From an uncultured Pedobacter sp. (GTDB taxonomy: Bacteria > Bacteroidota > Bacteroidia > Sphingobacteriales > Sphingobacteriaceae): a DNA stretch of 8,780 nucleotides. The position numbers and the translations under genes are program-made. The stretch is taken from the NCBI GenBank assembly GCA_946478755.1, contig CAMLDJ010000233.1:1-8780 (forward strand). The letters are read 5' to 3'. Positions 1-7,428 of this stretch are shown here, piece by piece (the stretch's first letter is position 1; every line of letters starts with the position of its first letter). The notes beneath the pieces were generated by a model, which saw only the letters and a list, made by a program, of their open reading frames with translations, did not search any database and had not been told where the DNA came from.

Positions 1-1
1 C

Positions 2-838
2 GACTGGATCGGCTCCTGTGCTGGTGCGAGCTGGGGCTTCTGGACCGTGCAGGTGCTTTACTCTTCTTATGTTACCGTTGATCACATCACCATCCGGAAC
101 AATGTGGGCGGCCATGGGCCAAGTACAGACGGAATTGATATCGATTCCTCTTCCTGGATCCTGGTGCAAAACTGTGACATCTACTGCAATGACGATAATT
201 TTTGCTTAAAGGCAGGACGCGATTGGGACGGCTTGCGTGTCAATCGCCCAACAGAATATGTGGTCATCAGAAACAGCGTAGCCAGAAAGGGCGCCGGGCT
301 TTTAACATTGGGTAGTGAAACATCAGGTGGTATACGCCATGTATGGGCTACCGATCTGGTCGGTTATGGTACTGGTAACTCGCTAAATATCAAGTCTGCC
401 AGAACGCGTGGCGGTACTGTAGAGGACATTTATTTCGGTAATGTTACGATGCATGGTGTGGGTAATGTCATCCAGATCAATCCAAACTGGAACCCTTCCT
501 ATAGCTATTCTACGCTTCCGGAAGGTTACAATCCCGATTCCATTCCACCACATTGGACAAAGTTACTAAACAGGGTAACGCCCGAATCAAAGGGCATCCC
601 GAAAATTAAAAATGTAACGGTTTATAATGTTAAGGCTACCGGAGCAAAAAAAGCGGTTAATGCAATTGGTTTTAAAGAAACGATTTTAAAGAATTTCAAC
701 CTGATCAATATCAGTGTTGAAGGAGGCACAGCAGGTGGAATTGATTTTGCCGACAACTGGACATTTAAAAATGTCGCCATAAAAGCAAATGATAATACTA
801 AATTAGCGGTTACAAATTCTGTTGGCGTAGCGCCATAA
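2..838 (+). CDS. GH28 family polygalacturonase-like glycosidase, 3' part (5' end outside the window)
   Basis: This is the C-terminal 278 residues of a right-handed beta-helix glycoside hydrolase of family 28, which hydrolyses alpha-1,4-galacturonic acid linkages in pectin or rhamnogalacturonan. The frame is open from the left edge, so the start is missing; the GTG at 47 is internal. Visible family motifs, counting the first full codon as residue 1, are STDG (D43) and NDD (D64, D65). Their 21-residue spacing equals that of the three catalytic Asp of fungal endopolygalacturonases. After them come GRDWDG and NRPTEY, a GSETSGG motif (104-110) and NIKSARTRGG (129-138). In the exo-acting bacterial branch GSExSGG stands where endo-enzymes have Gly-His-Gly, so an exo mode is likely. 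Asn129 sits where the classic Arg-Ile-Lys motif has Arg. The remaining beta-helix coils look intact to the stop. The family is secure; exact substrate (polygalacturonate or rhamnogalacturonan) is not. It is the first visible gene of an operon, 16 nt before the GH95 gene. Confidence 0.93.
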   Translation, partial: DWIGSCAGASWGFWTVQVLYSSYVTVDHITIRNNVGGHGPSTDGIDIDSSSWILVQNCDIYCNDDNFCLKAGRDWDGLRVNRPTEYVVIRNSVARKGAGLLTLGSETSGGIRHVWATDLVGYGTGNSLNIKSARTRGGTVEDIYFGNVTMHGVGNVIQINPNWNPSYSYSTLPEGYNPDSIPPHWTKLLNRVTPESKGIPKIKNVTVYNVKATGAKKAVNAIGFKETILKNFNLINISVEGGTAGGIDFADNWTFKNVAIKANDNTKLAVTNSVGVAP

Positions 839-854
839 CCAAATATAGAACCTG

Positions 855-3314
855 ATGCCTCCAAAATCGCCCTTTTTAAGCTATAAGTTAGCTGTTGTTA
901 TTTGTCTGTTTACGCTCCTTGCAAAGGGACAAACTGTCGCTTCAAAACAAAGCGGAGCCGACCAGATGCTTTGGTATAAACAGCCCGCAAAGAACTGGGA
1001 TGAAGCATTGCCAATCGGGAATGGACGGCTGGGAGCGATGATATTTGGGCGGGTAGACCGGGAGTTGATCCAGTTAAATGAAGAAACACTGTGGACCGGT
1101 GGGCCGGTGGATCTGAATCCGAATCCGGAAGCTCCAAAATATCTTCCTGAGGTGAGGAAATTACTTTTTGAGGGGCAAAGCAGTCAGGCTTCGCGCCTCA
1201 TGCATAAAATGCAGGGGCCAAATACAAACATGTATCAACCACTGGGTGATGTTATACTGAAACAGAGCATGCCGGGAACGGTGAGTAACTACACCCGAAG
1301 TCTTAATATTGCTGATGCTACATCATCAACGCGGTTTACGATTAACGGCATAACTTATACCCGCGAATATTTTTCTTCGGCACCTGATCAGGTCATTGTC
1401 ATGCGTCTTACCGCAGATCAGCCAAAAGCTTTAAACATTAGCCTTTCCTTATTCAACGAACTGGAACACCAGGTTCGTGCTTCGGGCAATAATGAACTGG
1501 TGCTGAAAGGTAAAGCGAGGATCTATTCTGATGAGCGGCGCGAGCAGAAACCGCTCGTTTACAAAGATAGTTTAAGGCATAACGGTATGCGCTACCAGGC
1601 ACGCGTTAAGGTTGTTCGTACGGATGGTAAAGTAAGTGCTGATAGTGTACTAAAGGTGAGCAATGCTTCAGAAATATTGATACTAATTTCTGGTGCCACC
1701 AGTTACAATGGCTATAATGTATATCCTGATAAGGACGGGAAAGATGAAAATGCAACCGCCATAAAGTTCCTTAAAGCGGCAGCGGCCAAATCTTTTGCAG
1801 CATTGAAAGCAGCACACGTAAAGGATTACCAGCACTTTTTTAACCGCGTCAGCCTTTCCATTAACCATACGGGTAATTTGCTGGCCGATGTACCTACAGA
1901 CGAGCGGCTGGCCGCCTACAAATCCGGTACCTCAGATTATGGACTGGAGCAGTTGTATTTTCAGTTTGGCAGATACCTGTTGATTTCCTGTTCCCGTCCT
2001 GGTGGTATCCCTGCCAATCTGCAGGGCATATGGAATGCGCAGATCAGACCCTCCTGGAGAAGCAATTTTACGACTAACATCAATCTTCAGATGAATTATT
2101 GGCCTGCAGAAGTGTGTAACCTGTCTGAACTCACAGAACCATTGCTTACAAAAATTAAAGAAATGGCTGCGAACGGCAAACATACCGCCGCAAATTATTA
2201 CCATGCCGGCGGATGGGCTGTCCACCATAATTCTGACATCTGGGCACAAACCAATCCGGTAGGTGAAGGAAAAGGAGACCCAAAATGGGCCAACTGGGCA
2301 ATGGGTAGCCCCTGGTTGTCACAGCACCTCTATGAACATTATCTTTTTACAGGTGATAAAAACTATTTAAAGGACACAGCATACCCCCTGATGAAAGGTG
2401 CGGCGCTGTTTTGTTTAGACTGGCTCGTAGAAAAGGATGGTTATCTGGTTACTGCACCTTCCACTTCTCCTGAAAACAGCTATATCCTGCCGAACGGAAA
2501 AAAAGAAGTGGTAACCATTGCGTCGACAATGGACATGTCTATCATCAGAGATTTATTTGCCAATGTGATGGATGCTGCTGCCATACTTGGAACTGACAAG
2601 GAATTTGCTACTTTATTAAAAGCCAAATACGCCCGGCTTTATCCTTTGCACATAGGTAAAAAGGGGAACCTGCAGGAATGGTATGGAGACTGGGAAGATG
2701 AAGACCCACAGCACCGTCATGTTTCGCATTTGTTTGGCTTACATCCCGGAAGAGAGATCTCGCCCTTAATTGATACGGCCTATGCGAATGCCGCCCGCAA
2801 AACATTAGAAATGCGTGGAGATGGCGGCACGGGATGGAGTAAAGCCTGGAAGATTAATTTCTGGGCCAGGTTACTGGATGGCAACCATTCCTATAAAATG
2901 TACCAGGAACTGCTCAAAAACTCCACACTTAATAATCTCTTTGATACCCATCCTCCCTTTCAGATTGATGGTAATTTCGGCGCTGCAGCCGGTGTTGCCG
3001 AAATGCTCTTACAAAGTCATTTAGGAACTGTGCAGCTATTGCCCGCCTTACCGGATAGCTGGAAAAGCGGTGATGTGAAAGGTCTGATCGCGCGTGGTGG
3101 TTTTGAAATAGATCTGCATTGGGAAGGTGGTAAATTAACAAAGGCACGTTTCCTTGCCAAAAACGGAGGGAAGCTCATCATGCAGACTAATGTTCCCGTC
3201 AGAATAAAGGCGGATAGTCCGGTATATCAGCAACTGAAAACCAGCAGAGGGATAACTTATCAAACCACTGTTGAAACTAAAAAAGGTTCGGTCTACGACC
3301 TTTACACCAACTAA
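855..3314 (+). CDS. GH95 family alpha-L-fucosidase / alpha-L-galactosidase, secreted
   Basis: This 819-residue inverting exo-glycosidase of family 95 removes terminal alpha-L-fucose (classically alpha-1,2-linked) or, in some members, alpha-L-galactose. Its length is normal for bacterial GH95. A Sec signal peptide fits residues 1 to about 25 (basic start, then [15 protein letters not shown]), with no clear lipobox, so a periplasmic or secreted protein is expected. The N-terminal beta-sandwich begins near residue 38 with [19 protein letters not shown] and WTGG. The (alpha/alpha)6 barrel follows (about 320-700), then a C-terminal beta-domain. Residues matching the catalytic set of Bifidobacterium AfcA (N421, N423, E566, D766) are visible: N408 and N410 in [11 protein letters not shown]540 in STSPEN (general acid), and D705 in QIDGNFG. 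The ATG at 855 directly precedes the signal peptide, so the start is convincing. It lies 16 nt after the GH28 stop and 11 nt before the next gene. Fucose versus L-galactose preference cannot be settled by eye; I keep the annotation at family level. Confidence 0.95.
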   Translation: MPPKSPFLSYKLAVVICLFTLLAKGQTVASKQSGADQMLWYKQPAKNWDEALPIGNGRLGAMIFGRVDRELIQLNEETLWTGGPVDLNPNPEAPKYLPEVRKLLFEGQSSQASRLMHKMQGPNTNMYQPLGDVILKQSMPGTVSNYTRSLNIADATSSTRFTINGITYTREYFSSAPDQVIVMRLTADQPKALNISLSLFNELEHQVRASGNNELVLKGKARIYSDERREQKPLVYKDSLRHNGMRYQARVKVVRTDGKVSADSVLKVSNASEILILISGATSYNGYNVYPDKDGKDENATAIKFLKAAAAKSFAALKAAHVKDYQHFFNRVSLSINHTGNLLADVPTDERLAAYKSGTSDYGLEQLYFQFGRYLLISCSRPGGIPANLQGIWNAQIRPSWRSNFTTNINLQMNYWPAEVCNLSELTEPLLTKIKEMAANGKHTAANYYHAGGWAVHHNSDIWAQTNPVGEGKGDPKWANWAMGSPWLSQHLYEHYLFTGDKNYLKDTAYPLMKGAALFCLDWLVEKDGYLVTAPSTSPENSYILPNGKKEVVTIASTMDMSIIRDLFANVMDAAAILGTDKEFATLLKAKYARLYPLHIGKKGNLQEWYGDWEDEDPQHRHVSHLFGLHPGREISPLIDTAYANAARKTLEMRGDGGTGWSKAWKINFWARLLDGNHSYKMYQELLKNSTLNNLFDTHPPFQIDGNFGAAAGVAEMLLQSHLGTVQLLPALPDSWKSGDVKGLIARGGFEIDLHWEGGKLTKARFLAKNGGKLIMQTNVPVRIKADSPVYQQLKTSRGITYQTTVETKKGSVYDLYTN

Positions 3315-3325
3315 CTAAATAGGAA

Positions 3326-5743
3326 ATGAACCTCCGGAAAATTGCAGTTGTTGCCTCTTTGATCTTCATCCCGGCCATTGGCTTTGCACAAGATAAAAGA
3401 CAGGCTGACAATGCTTCTCAAAAAACCATTCAGTGGTTTTTTGAGAAGCCCTATCTGCATACAGACCGCGACTATTACAGCAGTGGAGAGGACATCTGGT
3501 TTAGTGCCTATCTGGTAAATGGGAAGCGTGCCAGCTTAACGGCAACGAGTAACAATCTGTATGTAGAATTGATATCGCCCGCTGCCGAAATCATTGATCG
3601 CAAGGTGATTCGTTTAAACGGAGGACGGGGAAACGGGGATTTTAAACTAAAAGACTCCATTCCTGCCGGATGGTACCAGTTAAGGGCATATACCAACTGG
3701 ATGCGCAATTTTGATGATCTTTTTGTCTTTCAAAAAAAGATCTATGTCCATAGCAGCCTTCCTAAAAAAACAGGTCCGGGCTTAACTAAAATGCCTGATG
3801 CCCTTAAAGAAAGTTCTGGAGTAATATTGACAGAAACCATCCATTTGTTTCCTGAAGGAGGGTCATTGGTGGAGGGGCTGACGGGCGTTGTAGCATTTAA
3901 GGCGGTAGATCAGCATGGAGATGGAATTCGGGTAAGCGGAAAAGTAATCGCGACTAGCGGAGAAGCAATGGGGGCTTTTGAAAGTACTGAGCTGGGAATG
4001 GGCTTGTTTACAGTCAAACCCCTTGCAGGTGTTCAATACCATGTTGAAGGTGTATTTGCAAATGGCAAAGCGTTTCGTAGCGACTTGCCTGAAGCACTCC
4101 GCAAAGGGATTTCGTTACACGTGGCTACAGATTCCCTGAACATGAAGGCTGTGATCGCTGTAAACGAAGCGATGCTGAGCGAGCTGATAAATAAAGATAT
4201 CCAGATTTCAGTAAAGCATGGCATTGATGTCTTTTATTCGGGCAACATCAGGATCAGCAAACCCGAGGTGTCCGTATTGATCCCTTTAGATAGTTTGCCA
4301 CAAGGTGTTGCGCGTATTACGCTGATGGATGATCAGGGAAGGCCCAACTGTGAACGACTGGTCTATATATCTGGAAAGACCCTGAATTTGTCGGTAAAGA
4401 CAGATAAAACAGTTTACAAAGCTCAGGAACGTGTTGAATTAACAGTAAAAGCTGTCGACCAGGCTGGCAAGCCGGTTAAAACCTATTTCTCGCTGGGAGC
4501 TGTGGATGCCATAGCTCCTGCGAGCGAAAGCAATATTGCCGCTTACCTGCTGCTTCAATCGGAGATTAGAGGAAAGATACAGAATGCTGCAAGCTATTTT
4601 GATGTAAAGAATCCCGGCCGCCTCAGGCAGCTGGATCTGTTACTCCTGACTCAGGGCTGGCGTGATTATGTATGGAAAAAACTGGCCGATGCAAAGCCGG
4701 TGATACGATATATGCCGGAACCGGGAATTACTGTTTCAGGGAAAGTCCGCCAGAAAGTGGGCAACAAGGTTCTTCCTGGTATGAACATTACTTTGTTCAG
4801 CAACGGATTAACGGGCAACAAGATATTTATGACTAAAAGCATGGAAGATGGCCGGTATTTTCTGGATGGTTTAAGCTGGTTCGGTGAGCAGGCTTTTAAG
4901 CTCTCTTCCAAGGATGAGAAAGGGAAAAAGGGCGGATGGATCACGGTTGATAGTCTTTTTAAAGACCCTATGAAGGTGAACGTTTCCGCCGCTGCCGAAA
5001 TGAAACTGCCTGATTTGTCCTTGTTCGAAACGGAGACGGCCAGAAGGATGGCGTTTAACCGAATTGCAAAAATAAATGAAGCGGTTAATTTAAAAGAAGT
5101 GGTCATTGATGGTACCGATAAAAAGTCTTTAAGGCTGCGGGATGAAACCCTAATGACCTTTGGTTATCCGGATCTGGTTTATAACATCACTTCAGCTGAT
5201 TACGATTATACAGGCCTTGAACATTTTCTGCTGACCAAAGTTCCGGGAGCGGTTTCACTTTCCGACACGACAGAGGGAATCGCTTTTATGGTAAAAGGTA
5301 AAAGATCGGCACCTCGTTTAATCGTCAACCAAAGAGAGGATATATTTGACAGATTGGACTACTATAGCCTGCCCATGGATCAGATCAATCAGATCAAAGT
5401 GCGGCACCTGATCAGGAATGGGGGAGAAGATGCCTATGTCATCAATCTGGATCTAAAAGAAAGCGCGCTAAGGGGCAATAGCCTGGACGTTCTAAATACA
5501 ACCCTGCCTGGATATGATCAGGCAAGGGTATTTTATAACCCTCCTTACCAGGACCAGACCGGCGCTAAAATGGATTTGCGGACCACTGTTTTCTGGGCGC
5601 CACTGTTAAAGACAAATGAAGCGGGAGAAGCCAGGCTTAACTTTTTAAATGCAGATCCGAAGGCAACGATTATTATCCATGCTGAAGGGATAACCTGGAC
5701 TGGAATACCGGTTACCGGATCAGCCCGATATCAGGTTAAATGA
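3326..5743 (+). CDS. Secreted MG2-domain / TonB-plug-like protein without a beta-barrel
   Basis: This 805-residue protein belongs to a Bacteroidota family often labelled MG2 domain-containing or, misleadingly, TonB-dependent receptor. A signal peptide spans 1-21 (cleavage likely IGFA|Q). Residues 41-67 (KPYLHTDRDYYSSGEDIWFS onward) form an MG2-type macroglobulin beta-sandwich start, and a second similar element begins near 359 (TDKTVYKAQERVELTV). Around 586-594, NLKEVVI resembles the linker before TonB-receptor plug domains. Residues about 626-740 (GLEHFLLTKVPGAV, then a run like plug strands, with LIVNQRED and DQINQIKV) look plug-like. The C-terminus (LRTTVFWAP, NADPKATIIIHAEG, 751-790) returns to a macroglobulin-like beta-domain. 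There is no room for a 22-strand barrel, so it is not SusC. Function is unknown; it may be an envelope-anchored adaptor of the import apparatus, which is inference. AGGAA abuts the ATG with no spacing, so it is not a usable ribosome site. The early coding part holds a perfect inverted repeat (3413-3449). Confidence 0.85.
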   Translation: MNLRKIAVVASLIFIPAIGFAQDKRQADNASQKTIQWFFEKPYLHTDRDYYSSGEDIWFSAYLVNGKRASLTATSNNLYVELISPAAEIIDRKVIRLNGGRGNGDFKLKDSIPAGWYQLRAYTNWMRNFDDLFVFQKKIYVHSSLPKKTGPGLTKMPDALKESSGVILTETIHLFPEGGSLVEGLTGVVAFKAVDQHGDGIRVSGKVIATSGEAMGAFESTELGMGLFTVKPLAGVQYHVEGVFANGKAFRSDLPEALRKGISLHVATDSLNMKAVIAVNEAMLSELINKDIQISVKHGIDVFYSGNIRISKPEVSVLIPLDSLPQGVARITLMDDQGRPNCERLVYISGKTLNLSVKTDKTVYKAQERVELTVKAVDQAGKPVKTYFSLGAVDAIAPASESNIAAYLLLQSEIRGKIQNAASYFDVKNPGRLRQLDLLLLTQGWRDYVWKKLADAKPVIRYMPEPGITVSGKVRQKVGNKVLPGMNITLFSNGLTGNKIFMTKSMEDGRYFLDGLSWFGEQAFKLSSKDEKGKKGGWITVDSLFKDPMKVNVSAAAEMKLPDLSLFETETARRMAFNRIAKINEAVNLKEVVIDGTDKKSLRLRDETLMTFGYPDLVYNITSADYDYTGLEHFLLTKVPGAVSLSDTTEGIAFMVKGKRSAPRLIVNQREDIFDRLDYYSLPMDQINQIKVRHLIRNGGEDAYVINLDLKESALRGNSLDVLNTTLPGYDQARVFYNPPYQDQTGAKMDLRTTVFWAPLLKTNEAGEARLNFLNADPKATIIIHAEGITWTGIPVTGSARYQVK
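3413..3449. repeat. Perfect 16-bp inverted repeat inside the MG2/plug gene
   Basis: Left arm GCTTCTCAAAAAACCA (3413-3428) and right arm TGGTTTTTTGAGAAGC (3434-3449) are exact reverse complements, separated by the 5-nt loop TTCAG. The transcript would form a stable 16-bp hairpin at about codons 30-41, just after the signal peptide. No U-run follows the right arm on the plus strand, so it is not a standard terminator. Both arms are in frame and translate as part of the mature N-terminus (ASQKT and WFFEK). The pairing is seen directly; any regulatory role is inference. Confidence 0.9.
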
Positions 5744-5760
5744 TGAACTAAATTTTTAAT

Positions 5761-7374
5761 ATGTATAAAATCATCTTGCTCGTTATCATCTTGCCCGTTG
5801 TAAGTGCTTTTGCTAACGCACATGCTGCCGGGCCGCCAAAAAAGAAACCAAACATCATTGTTATTTTGGCCGATGATATGGGCTATTCAGACATTGGATG
5901 TTTCGGTTCAGAAACCAAAACGCCCAACCTGGATGAAATGGCCGCTAAGGGGTTGAAAATGACGCAGTTTTATAATGCTTCACGTTGTTGCCAAAGTCGC
6001 GCTTCATTGCTTACAGGATTATATCAGCATCAGGCTGGTGTAGGCGATATGATGAACACACGTAAGGAGCCTGCCTATCAGGGCTATCTGAACCAAAACT
6101 GTATAACAATTGCGGAGGCGTTGAAACCTTATGGTTATACAACACTCATGGCTGGCAAATGGCATGTTGGCCAGTCACCTGAACATTGGCCGAGAAAACG
6201 CGGTTTTGACCGCTATTTTGGTTTAATTGACGGCGCAGGCAGCTATTTCGGTCCCTATCCATACCGCCCAAATCAAAAGCTGACGATAGCGCTGGATGAC
6301 AAGGAATTTACCCCCGGGAAGGACTACTATTCTACGGATGCCTATACGGATCATGCGATTGAGTTTATAGACCAGAATAAAAATACCGGTAAGCCTTTCT
6401 TTTTATACCTGGCCTACCAGGCTCCGCATTGGCCACTGCATGCATTGCCTGAAGATATTGCGAAGTATAAAGGCAAGTACCTGCAGGGCTGGGACAAATT
6501 ACGAACAGCACGGTTTGAAAGAATGCAGGAAGCTGGTATTATTGACCCGCAGATCAGGCTCTCGCCACGGGACGGTAAGGTGCCAGTATGGGACACACTA
6601 AGCGAGGAAGGAAAAATTCGCTGGGATGATCAGATGGCCGTATACGCGGCAATGATAGACCGGATGGACCAAAACATTGGCCGGATCAGAAATAAACTGA
6701 AAGAAATGGGGGAAGAGGAGAACACGGTGATCATGTTTCTGGCTGACAATGGAGCCAGCAATGAAACGATAAACCCCAATGGTTTTTTGCCGGAAATATA
6801 CGAGAACAGTAAAAAGCTTTCCAGCGATCCGACTTCATTTACGGCTTATGGTTTTCCGGGTGCAAACGTAAGCAATACGCCCTTTCGAATGTTTAAACAC
6901 TGGGAATATGAAGGTGGTACCGCCACACCGTTTATTGCTTACGGTCCATCAATAGTTAATGCTGGACAAACTGTCGCACAACCCGGGCATATTATAGACA
7001 TCATGTCTACCTGTCTCGACCTTGCGGGGGCCAGATATCCCATCACGTATAAAGGACAGCCGATAAAAGCAACCACCGGCCTGAGTATGCTGCCTTTATT
7101 TAAGGGGCAAAGCTGGAAAGGTCATGATGCTTTATTTTTTGAGCATGAAGGTAACCGTGCGGTGCGGCAGGGAAAATGGAAGTTAGTTTCTACTTACCCC
7201 GAAAATGAATGGCATCTATACGATATGGAGCAGGACCGTTCGGAATTGACCAATCTTGCCAGCAAATATCCAGATCAGGTAAAAGCCCTGAATGCTTTAT
7301 ACGAAGCCTGGGCATCCAGGTCAGACGTGATCCCTTTCGAAAAACTAACATCCCGGAAAACGGATAAATTTTAA
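5761..7374 (+). CDS. Secreted S1-family (formylglycine) sulfatase, arylsulfatase-like
   Basis: This 537-residue type I sulfatase removes sulfate esters, here probably from a glycan, in the periplasm. A Sec signal peptide covers about 1-22 (KIILLVIILPVVSAFANAHA), with no lipobox. Metal and active-site elements run in the usual order: ADDMGYSDIG with D38 and D39; the modification site C76-C77-Q78-S79-R80 followed by ASLLTG; GKWHVG with K133 and H135; APHWPLHA in the middle; ADNGASNE with D329 and N330; and FKHWEYEGG with K379 and H380. C76 would be converted to formylglycine. Gln78 stands where the consensus C/S-x-P/A-x-R has Pro or Ala. The YQAPHWPLHA stretch and the GWDKLR segment resemble the S1_4 subfamily, but that assignment is from memory of the family. 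The length is typical and the C-terminal WHLYDMEQDRSELTNLA segment is the standard sulfatase tail. It follows the previous stop by 17 nt and is the last gene of the operon, its stop lying inside the terminator stem. Its substrate is unknown. Confidence 0.94.
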   Translation: MYKIILLVIILPVVSAFANAHAAGPPKKKPNIIVILADDMGYSDIGCFGSETKTPNLDEMAAKGLKMTQFYNASRCCQSRASLLTGLYQHQAGVGDMMNTRKEPAYQGYLNQNCITIAEALKPYGYTTLMAGKWHVGQSPEHWPRKRGFDRYFGLIDGAGSYFGPYPYRPNQKLTIALDDKEFTPGKDYYSTDAYTDHAIEFIDQNKNTGKPFFLYLAYQAPHWPLHALPEDIAKYKGKYLQGWDKLRTARFERMQEAGIIDPQIRLSPRDGKVPVWDTLSEEGKIRWDDQMAVYAAMIDRMDQNIGRIRNKLKEMGEEENTVIMFLADNGASNETINPNGFLPEIYENSKKLSSDPTSFTAYGFPGANVSNTPFRMFKHWEYEGGTATPFIAYGPSIVNAGQTVAQPGHIIDIMSTCLDLAGARYPITYKGQPIKATTGLSMLPLFKGQSWKGHDALFFEHEGNRAVRQGKWKLVSTYPENEWHLYDMEQDRSELTNLASKYPDQVKALNALYEAWASRSDVIPFEKLTSRKTDKF

Positions 7375-7420
7375 GCATAAAAGAGCTGATCCTGTTAAAG
7401 TCAGCTCTTTTTATGCTTAA
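7371..7420. terminator. Bidirectional intrinsic terminator between convergent genes
   Basis: The left arm at 7371-7389 (TTAAGCATAAAAGAGCTGA) pairs with the right arm at 7401-7420 through 19 base pairs and a single bulged base, enclosing an 11-nt loop. The A-rich left arm and T-rich right arm (CTCTTTTT) give a U-tract in either direction, as expected for a terminator shared by converging genes. The stop codon TAA of the sulfatase (7372-7374) is within the base of the stem, and the stop of the minus-strand SusD gene is 8 nt past the other end. Confidence 0.88.
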
Positions 7421-7428
7421 TAGATGCA

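Larger units (their letters stand above)
2..7420 (+). other. Probable operon: GH28 - GH95 - MG2/plug protein - sulfatase
   Basis: Four co-directional genes are separated by 16, 11 and 17 nt, with no internal terminator-like hairpin in the gaps and no clear Bacteroidota promoter (TTG near -33 plus TAnnTTTG near -7) that I could recognise between them. The transcript would end at the hairpin at 7371-7420. At least three of the four products carry clear Sec signal peptides; the GH28 N-terminus is outside the window. The operon start and promoter lie to the left of the window. Confidence 0.85.

Noticed and set aside
308..328. Loss of the Gly-His-Gly histidine in GH28 read as an inactive enzyme
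   Set aside because: GSExSGG at this place is usual in exo-acting bacterial GH28 enzymes, and all three catalytic Asp are present.
823..835. Small GC hairpin TGGCG-TAG-CGCCA just before the GH28 stop
   Set aside because: Only 5 bp with a 3-nt loop and no U-run; the next gene starts 16 nt after the stop, so termination here is unlikely.
1932..2249. 105-residue minus-strand open frame within the GH95 gene
   Set aside because: It is antisense to the conserved catalytic region of GH95 and shows no protein-family signal.
3321..3325. AGGAA as a Shine-Dalgarno site for the MG2/plug gene
   Set aside because: It touches the ATG with no spacer, and Bacteroidota generally do not depend on such sites.
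4666..5106. 146-residue open frame on the minus strand inside the MG2/plug gene
   Set aside because: It lies fully antisense to a strongly supported gene, shows no recognisable motif, and has a low-complexity shadow-like composition.
3326..5743. Annotation of the 805-residue protein as a SusC/TonB-dependent receptor
   Set aside because: The plug-like region is followed by only a short macroglobulin-like tail, with no beta-barrel and no terminal aromatic barrel signature.
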